From positions 36,184,540 through 36,248,539 of the forward strand of contig NC_087063.1 of assembly GCF_963678635.1 (NCBI RefSeq): a stretch of DNA of 64,000 nt, read 5' to 3'. Source of the DNA: Symsagittifera roscoffensis (Eukaryota; Xenacoelomorpha; Acoela; Convolutidae). Below the pieces are notes generated by a model. The model was not told the origin of the DNA. It worked only from the letters and a program-made list of their open reading frames with translations, and did no database searches. Shown piece after piece: positions 57,687 to 64,000 of the stretch. The number at the start of each line of letters is the position of its first letter. The stretch's first letter is position 1. The translations under genes were made by a program, and so were the position numbers.

Positions 57687-59265
57687 TCTATATATTCTAT
57701 GTATATTTAAATGCGGGCTTCACTGTCTCCGCATTGTTGAGCTTCTTCAACGTTTTAATTAATTTTGAGAAGAATTTGACGTTAAAGCTATATCGCATAT
57801 AGTAGTGCTTAATAATTTTTCTTTTTTAAATTTGAATTCTGCAATTTTTTCACCAATTTCGAAATTTGTAACCCGATGGAGGGATGGTATCAGAGTTTTC
57901 CTGGGGTTGCAAGTATTTACTCGAAATATGAATATACAAATCTTTTTACTTTACGAGGTACGACGATTTTTGTGATGGTTTCAAAAAGTTTCAGAAAAAT
58001 TTGATTTTTAAAACTTCACTAACTTAGAAGTTGACAACCTTGTAGTTGGGTGCTGTCAGTGTTTCTCAGTTTTACCAAATCTCGTCACCAAATGTGGTTG
58101 CCCACAGGCTTATTGGTTCTAAGTTGTTATGTTTTTTTGCGAATTTTTTAAGTTTAAAGAACTTTGATTATGCTTGCTTTTAGCAAGCGTTATCAAACCG
58201 GAATATAATTTTTTTCGGATTAACAACTTGTTTAACATAATCACTTGTATCTTGATCAAGTCGAATTCAATCTGTTATGCGTGTCCGGCACTTAACCTGA
58301 GAATGAAGAATACGCCTGGGACGGCAAAGGTCGTGGGCTCGAATCTGACCAGGAGCTTTTTCAAACTGGAAATATTCCTTTCCAAATAAATGTCGGCATG
58401 TAGTTTGTCTGCGTATGTTTATGGCTGAGTTGCCACCTCGTAGAATCAGTTTTTTGTACGCAATTTTTGATTTAAATGATTTTAGTGTTCTGAATTACTA
58501 CTGCAATTTTTAATTCAACTAGCCTTGCTAAAAACTTTATTCGGTTTAGTTGATTTCGGCGTACAATTTGTTGGCTTAGTGACCTAGTTTGGGGTCCTTT
58601 CAAGGTAAGCATAAGTTTTATGCTTTTTTCCGGATCGCACAAAAGGCTGAAATTCTTAGAATAGAAATTATAGCTCAAAGTTTTTCATGACAACAATTAT
58701 ATTTTTGGTTCTACGGGAAATAATTTTAGATTGGTCGGTTTGTTTTTTTTTGAATTTTTATCAATTGCCTTCGATTGTGTTTCTGAGCGTGTTTCCGCAA
58801 AGAAAATATGATTCCAGTTAACATTTTGAATTTTCAAGTTGTTGTTTTTTGAATTTTTTTTCTACTTTTTTTTGGACTTGTCTTTCTTTTCCTGTCTGCT
58901 AGCTTGCACTGCTATATTTATGTTGTATCGCAAGTGGTGCAAAGTTTTCAAAATTCTGTTTGAAATTTTGAATTCTATAGTGGGTTGATTTGAGGTTACT
59001 ATCAGTGGTTGCAAATCTTGCTCCAAATTTGACTGCTCGGGCCCTTTTTGTTTCCGAGATCTGATGTTTTATGGTTTTTCAAATTTTGAATTAAAAATTT
59101 CCAAATTTGGAATTACCAATCCTGTAATTGAGGGCTGTCAGGGTACTCTCAGAAGTTGCAGATCTTGCTTCCAAGTTTGAATTCTCAAATTATCTTAGTT
59201 TAAGGGGTATGCCGTTTTTTATGATTTTTCAAAAATTTGAGGCACCGAGGTGCGTGACACGTTAG
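57687..59265 (+). mobile_element. Helitron-like element, copy 5 (interrupted)
   Basis: Starts TCTATATATTCTATGTATAT and the head AATGCGGGCTTCACTGTCTC; core units at 57840-58130 and 58975-59230; ends GGCACCGAGGTGCGTGACAC, GTTAG. The middle (about 58160-58960) holds other repeats, including a tRNA-like segment. Confidence 0.55.
58168..58350 (+). repeat. SINE-like element with tRNA-like T arm
   Basis: TTTTAGCAAGCGTTATCAAA then CCGGAATATAAT (also at 15305 and 63055), followed by GGCAAAGGTCGTGGGCTCGA, ATCTGACC at 58323-58350, a good B-box/T-arm. No full cloverleaf is evident. Confidence 0.45.
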
Positions 59266-59394
59266 TCTCTTTTGTAGTTGCGTTTGCTTGCTGATAGAAA
59301 ATTAGATTTAGCATGCTGAAGTCTCGTGGAGTAGAAGTCGATCAGCAATAATTATCTGTAACTCTTTGAATACCTGATCTAACATGATTGATAT

Positions 59395-59690
59395 AGAAAT
59401 TTGATGAAGGCAACTCGGATGAAACTTATGTACAACTGAAATTCAATGGCAACGGAAATAAACATCGGTTATGTAAAAGCGAAGAGTTGCATGCTGCTTG
59501 ACAGAAGCCTCGCTTTTGCTATAATCACAGGCTTTTGACCCTCAGAAATTTCATCACAGAGAAATATGAAATTCTCTTTTGTGGTTCCTGAAGTTGACCA
59601 AGGGCACGGAAGCTATACCCGACAAGAACCGACCAGCTCGTTTGTTGACTTTGTCCCTCCTGAATAAATATTTTTAATGGGTATAAACTA
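59395..59690 (+). other. coding-like block followed by AATAAA
   Basis: After GATATAG an open stretch reads KFDEGNSDETYVQLKFNGN, then GNKHRLCKSEELHAA, and a TGA at about 59510. Composition is balanced and protein-like, unlike its surroundings. AATAAA follows at about 59662. It could be a last exon of PPIP5K or of another gene, but no donor in the right phase was found upstream. Unidentified. Confidence 0.3.
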
Positions 59691-60084
59691 TTATATAAAA
59701 AATAGAAATCTCGCCAGTCAAAACTCGAGCAAAGAAAGATGTCGGTTTTGAAACTTAGTTCTGTCTGATTGCAAAATTTAGAAAAATGTACAGATATTTC
59801 TCCGTCTGTTTGAAGGTTTCATTTGCCTAGTTCGAGTTTTCAAGTGAGTTTTATAGAATCAAAGGGCTAGAAAATGGCTCGATTGTACCTATTTTTGTTA
59901 TATTTTGGCTTTTAAAATATGAAATATGGCGCTGTTTTTTTGTAAATGTTTACGCTGTTGTTCTTTACGCTGTGTATCACAATTGATGCAAAGCTCCGCT
60001 TAACTCTGTGTTGCAAGTCATATTGGTTGTTCTTGTAATTTTTAAATTTACCATCTCTGATTTTGGATATATTTCAAAAGTTAA

Positions 60085-61729
60085 TCTATCTATCTATCTA
60101 TCTATCTATACTATATTTAAATGCGAGTGACAGCTATCTCTCATGTTTAAGCATAATAATTTTGCATGTTTACCGAAAGAATTTTTTCATGTTTAAGCTA
60201 TAGCATATATTGCAATGCTTAAGAAAATTTTTCTTTTAGTTTTTAGCAAGGTCATTTATTTGTCAGTATTTTTTCCGAGGCCAAATTAAGTCTGTCTGTT
60301 TGTATACCTGCTTTTTAAATTAATTTGATTATGTCTGTCTACCCGTCGCCTAATTTTTTAATTTTCATCTATTATCTATCTATCTATTATATATTTAAAT
60401 GCGGGCTTCACTATCTAGCCATGTTTAAGCTTTTTCAACGTATTATTTTTGCATGTGTTGCAACCCCCAGGGTACTCGAGGGATTGTTAATCTTGCCTCA
60501 ACTTCTCACTTCTCAAATCCTTGTAGTTTTCGAGATATGCCGTTTTTTATGATTTTTTCAAAACTTAGATTTTAGAAAAATCCAAAAAAATGAAGATCTC
60601 AATCCTGTTGTTGGATATTGTGAGGGTACTCTCTGGGGTTGCGAATCTTGCCTTTGATTATGGCTGCGCAAATCGTTGTGGTTTTCGAGATATGGTTTTT
60701 TTTGGATTTTTTCAAAATTTTTCAGAAAAATTACATATAAAAAATTTCACAAAACTTGAAATTACCATCTCTGTGGTGATGCTCTGTCAGGTTACTCTCA
60801 GGAGTTAAGAATTTTATCTCCCAATAGAACTGCGAATTTTGCCTCCAAATAGGACTGCTCAAAATCTTGCAGTTTTCCAGATATGACCTTTTTGTGATTT
60901 TTTCAAAAAAATTTTCATGAAATTTAATTTAATTTTTTTTGAAAGTTCGAAATTCTTAACCCGTAGTTGGGGGGGGGGGTTGTCAGAGTAATCTCAGGGG
61001 TCGCAAATTTGACCTCCAATTAAAAATGCCCAAATCATTTTTGTATAAGAGATACGACGAATTTTGTGATTTTATGAAATTTTCGGAAAACTCAAATTAC
61101 AAAATATTTTACTAAAGTGAAATTCCCAACCTTGTAGTTGTGTACTTTCAAAGATTGCAAATATTGCCATCAAAGAAGATGGCTTAAATTTTGGTAGTTT
61201 TCGAGGTACCCCTTTTACAAAACTTAAGGTGAAGTTTCTCAAAATTTTAATTTCCCAACATTGTAGTTGGGTACTGTAAGAGTACTCTCAGGAGTTGTAA
61301 ATCTTGCGTCCAAACGCGACTGCTCAATTGCTTTCAGTTTCCCAGATGTGCTGTTTCTTAATACTTTTTATACTTAGATATAAAAATGCCACAATTTTTT
61401 ATGGTTTCAAAATTTGAATTAAAAAATCGAATGAAAATTTTTTAAAATTTGAAGTTACTCTCAGGAGTTGCAAATCTTGCTTTCAAATGCGACTGCTCAA
61501 TTTCTTTCAGTTGCCCAGATGTGACGTTTTTTAGTTCATTTTAAATTTTTTGAAGAACTTGCATAAAACTTAAAAAAAATTTTTTTGGTTCTTCAAAATT
61601 TGTATAAAAAACTTGAATAAAAAACTTTGCAATTACGAACCCTGTAATTGGGTGCTGTCAGAGTACACTCAAATAAGTTTTTTTTGAGTTGTTGAAAATT
61701 CGAAGCACCGGAGGTGCGGTACACGCTAG
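60085..61729 (+). mobile_element. Helitron-like minisatellite element, copy 6
   Basis: Left end in (TCTA)n then TACTATATTTAAATGCGAGT; a second head is nested at about 60369-60450 (TATTATATATTTAAATGCGG). About seven core units follow, with a G-run of nine at 60970-60978. Ends CGAAGCACCGGAGGTGCGGT, ACACGCTAG before T. Confidence 0.7.
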
Positions 61730-64000
61730 TTTGACTTAAATGGTTTTGGCTTAAAATATATCGGCTAGTGACCTTATAATACATCGTTTGAATGAAAAGA
61801 TATTTTCATGTTATGGTTTTTTTTAGGAGGGAAACATACAAAATCTCTGGATAAAAACCTCCAACTTTTATAGCTTAAAATTTTTATGGGACAATTTTAT
61901 TCTCGGCTCTACAAGTTTACAGTTTTTTAAGAAACAGTTTTGTTTATGGCTCGGTAAAACTTTCTGAATGCTATAGTTATTTAATGCTGGCAATTATGTT
62001 TATTGACATGATTTCCTCAAAGTCGACATTATTCGAGATAATGTTTTAAGGTTTAATTTTTTGCAATTACAATTTTTTTTCGAATTAGTGGTTTTCATCT
62101 CATTTTCTGTTCGAAAGCATAGAATGCTCAGTTTGTGTTGTATCGCAAGGGGCGGCCGGAAGCTCCGCTTCGCTTCTGTTTTTATGAAAAAATTTCTGCA
62201 TATGATTTAAAGATTAATAATAGAAATTGTAGGACGTTTTATATGCATTCAACGTTGTGCTTTTTTATAGCCCCTACAATGGTTTGTTTCAAAATCGGTA
62301 AGTTAGTGAGTCATTGGAAAAGGTGCTGCATTTGTAATGCTTATACGTTTCAGTATCACCATTTTTGCGTTTTGGCTATTCAGAGTCACATATTACGAGC
62401 TGAGATTTAAAAGTTTTAATGTATCTTTAGTTTACTTTAGTTTGGCTCCATATGAAAATGGACTCAACTGCAACCCCAACTGATTTTAAAACATTTATAT
62501 AATTACATAAACAATTCATTCATAAAAAGTAATTGGTATTTGATTTCCAAGCCCGCTCGAAAGAAAATGATATCAAACTGTTCGTGTCAGGGCGAAGCCC
62601 TGAATACCCCGACTGCCTTTTAAATTCAATGGAGTAGTGTTCGTTTAAACAAATTTACGAATTTTACGAAAAATGATCACAAATGAAACATCTTATTAAA
62701 TTTGAGGCAAGGATAACCACAATTTCGGCTGATATAAAACAAATATATCAACCATTGCTTATAAAAAAAGTCGAAATTTGTCTGGAGAAAATACATATCG
62801 AGCAAAAATATTCCGTCGTTTTCTTCGAAAGTCGGAACAATAAGTGAATTCGCGGTTTGATTTTTGGCGATATGACTTTCATATTTTGCCGTTTGACTTT
62901 TGATTTGGCATTCAACTTTATTTCTGAGTGTAATTCAAAATAAGTAATTTGATGAAAAGAAGGAAAATTACGCTCGCCCATATTCGAACTGCAAATGGCG
63001 CGCGAAAAATCATAATGTTTTTTACTCGGAAGTACATTTTTACGCTTGCGATTAGCAAGCGTTATCAAATCGGAATATAAACTTCTTTTTTTTCGGTTTA
63101 ACAACTTGTTTCACAGAGTCACTTGGTCTCGTTTCATAATGAATTCAAATTTTTAAGCGTCTCCGGCATATATAGTATCTCCGCCAATGTATCTAATAGA
63201 AAAGATCTTTGAAATTGAACGAGTTTTCAGTGATATAAGAATTATTTGAAGTTGACGTTGAAAAATGTTCAGAAAAATCTTTCGTTACCTTCGTTAGCAC
63301 TTTTAATTGACACAATTCCTTCTGTCTGTCGGCGATAATTTCAGCTATTGATGTAGTGCTGAAAACTTTATTGCATTTGAAGTTTTGATATAAAGCAATG
63401 GTTGCAAATTGGTACTTGCAGATGCAAGATATACAATAAAAAATGGATATTTATGCGCAAACAAATCATACGCATATGAGTCTCATACGCGCAGCATGTT
63501 TTTCTAAGTGCTTCGTATAATACATTGTTTGCACAAGCGAGCTTCACTTTTAATGCGAGTCAGTACTTTCACTTGTTAGAACCAATTTTTGGCGTTTTTT
63601 CGTTTGTTTTTGCGAAGTGCGGCTTTGTCTCTATGTTATAAATATAGCTATTTTATGCTATAAAAAAAACTTTTTTAAATTAAAACTGATTTAGGTTTTT
63701 TTTAATTTTCGCAGAGTTTTGGCAAATGCCTGCTTCTCAAATGCCTGCTTCTTTTAATATATATATTTGAAATTGGCATGAAAACGCTTTTGGGGCAAGT
63801 TGAAAAGATAGTTTTGGTGTTAATTTGCACAAAGTTTTTGGTTGTGCGTTTGTTTTGTATATTATTTTTTGTTTTTGCGTTTCACTATGACATTTTTTCC
63901 TTCAAGCTGATTTTGCTGCTTGACTGTTTGACTTCCGGTTTCTATTGCAGCTTGCTTAGCAATTTCATTCTTCAGTAAGTTTTAAATTCTGCTTCCCAAC
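61730..64000. other. intergenic with repeat fragments
   Basis: Holds a GCTCCGCTTCGC hairpin copy at about 62137-62180, a small hairpin CAGGGCGAAGCCCTG at about 62590, a TTACGCTTGCGATTAGCAAG hairpin at 63040-63060, and a GCGAAGTGCGGCTTTGTCTC copy near 63613. No gene is supported. AT-rich frames near 62748 and 63778 look non-coding. Confidence 0.4.

Overview
This is AT-rich, repeat-laden nuclear DNA from an invertebrate animal. Spliced genes with GT-AG introns, tRNA-derived SINE-like repeats, MITEs, Helitron-like repeats and animal-type proteins (an Arkadia-type RING ligase and a PPIP5K inositol pyrophosphate kinase) all point to a metazoan. I cannot name the species. There are no bacterial operons, rRNA genes or convincing functional tRNA genes.

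Layout. 1-440: CpG-richer sequence with a possible coding relic. 650-3260: degenerate satellite with units of about 130 bp. 4018-4227: a plausible terminal exon of an unknown gene. 6220-6935: decayed Penelope-like retroelement between inverted repeats. 7141-10070: a single-exon RNF111/Arkadia-like gene of 895 codons. 10928-11339: hAT-type MITE with a perfect 8-bp target duplication. 12480-18490: tRNA-derived SINE, then Helitron-like elements with a minisatellite core of about 163 bp. 18990-19790: MULE transposase relic. 19940-26975: complex tandem and segmental duplication containing three copies of one 323-bp coding exon. 25897-53730 or beyond: PPIP5K on the plus strand, at least 21 coding exons, with reading phase conserved across every junction. 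Its 9.4-kb intron 16 and intron 20 are filled with nested MITEs and SINE-like elements. 54230-61729: more Helitron-like elements. 61730-64000: AT-rich, no recognised gene.

Function. The RNF111-like protein should be a RING-H2 ubiquitin ligase, probably acting in TGF-beta/SMAD signalling as its relatives do. PPIP5K makes and turns over inositol pyrophosphates (kinase plus histidine-phosphatase-like domain). The two genes share a strand but nothing suggests joint regulation.

The most unusual structure is upstream of PPIP5K: a coding exon that fits its reading frame exactly exists in three copies (one broken), embedded in tandem repeats that also multiply the splice donor. The second most unusual is the Helitron-like minisatellite family (3' hairpin plus CTAG end), which recurs in several copies, some head to tail.
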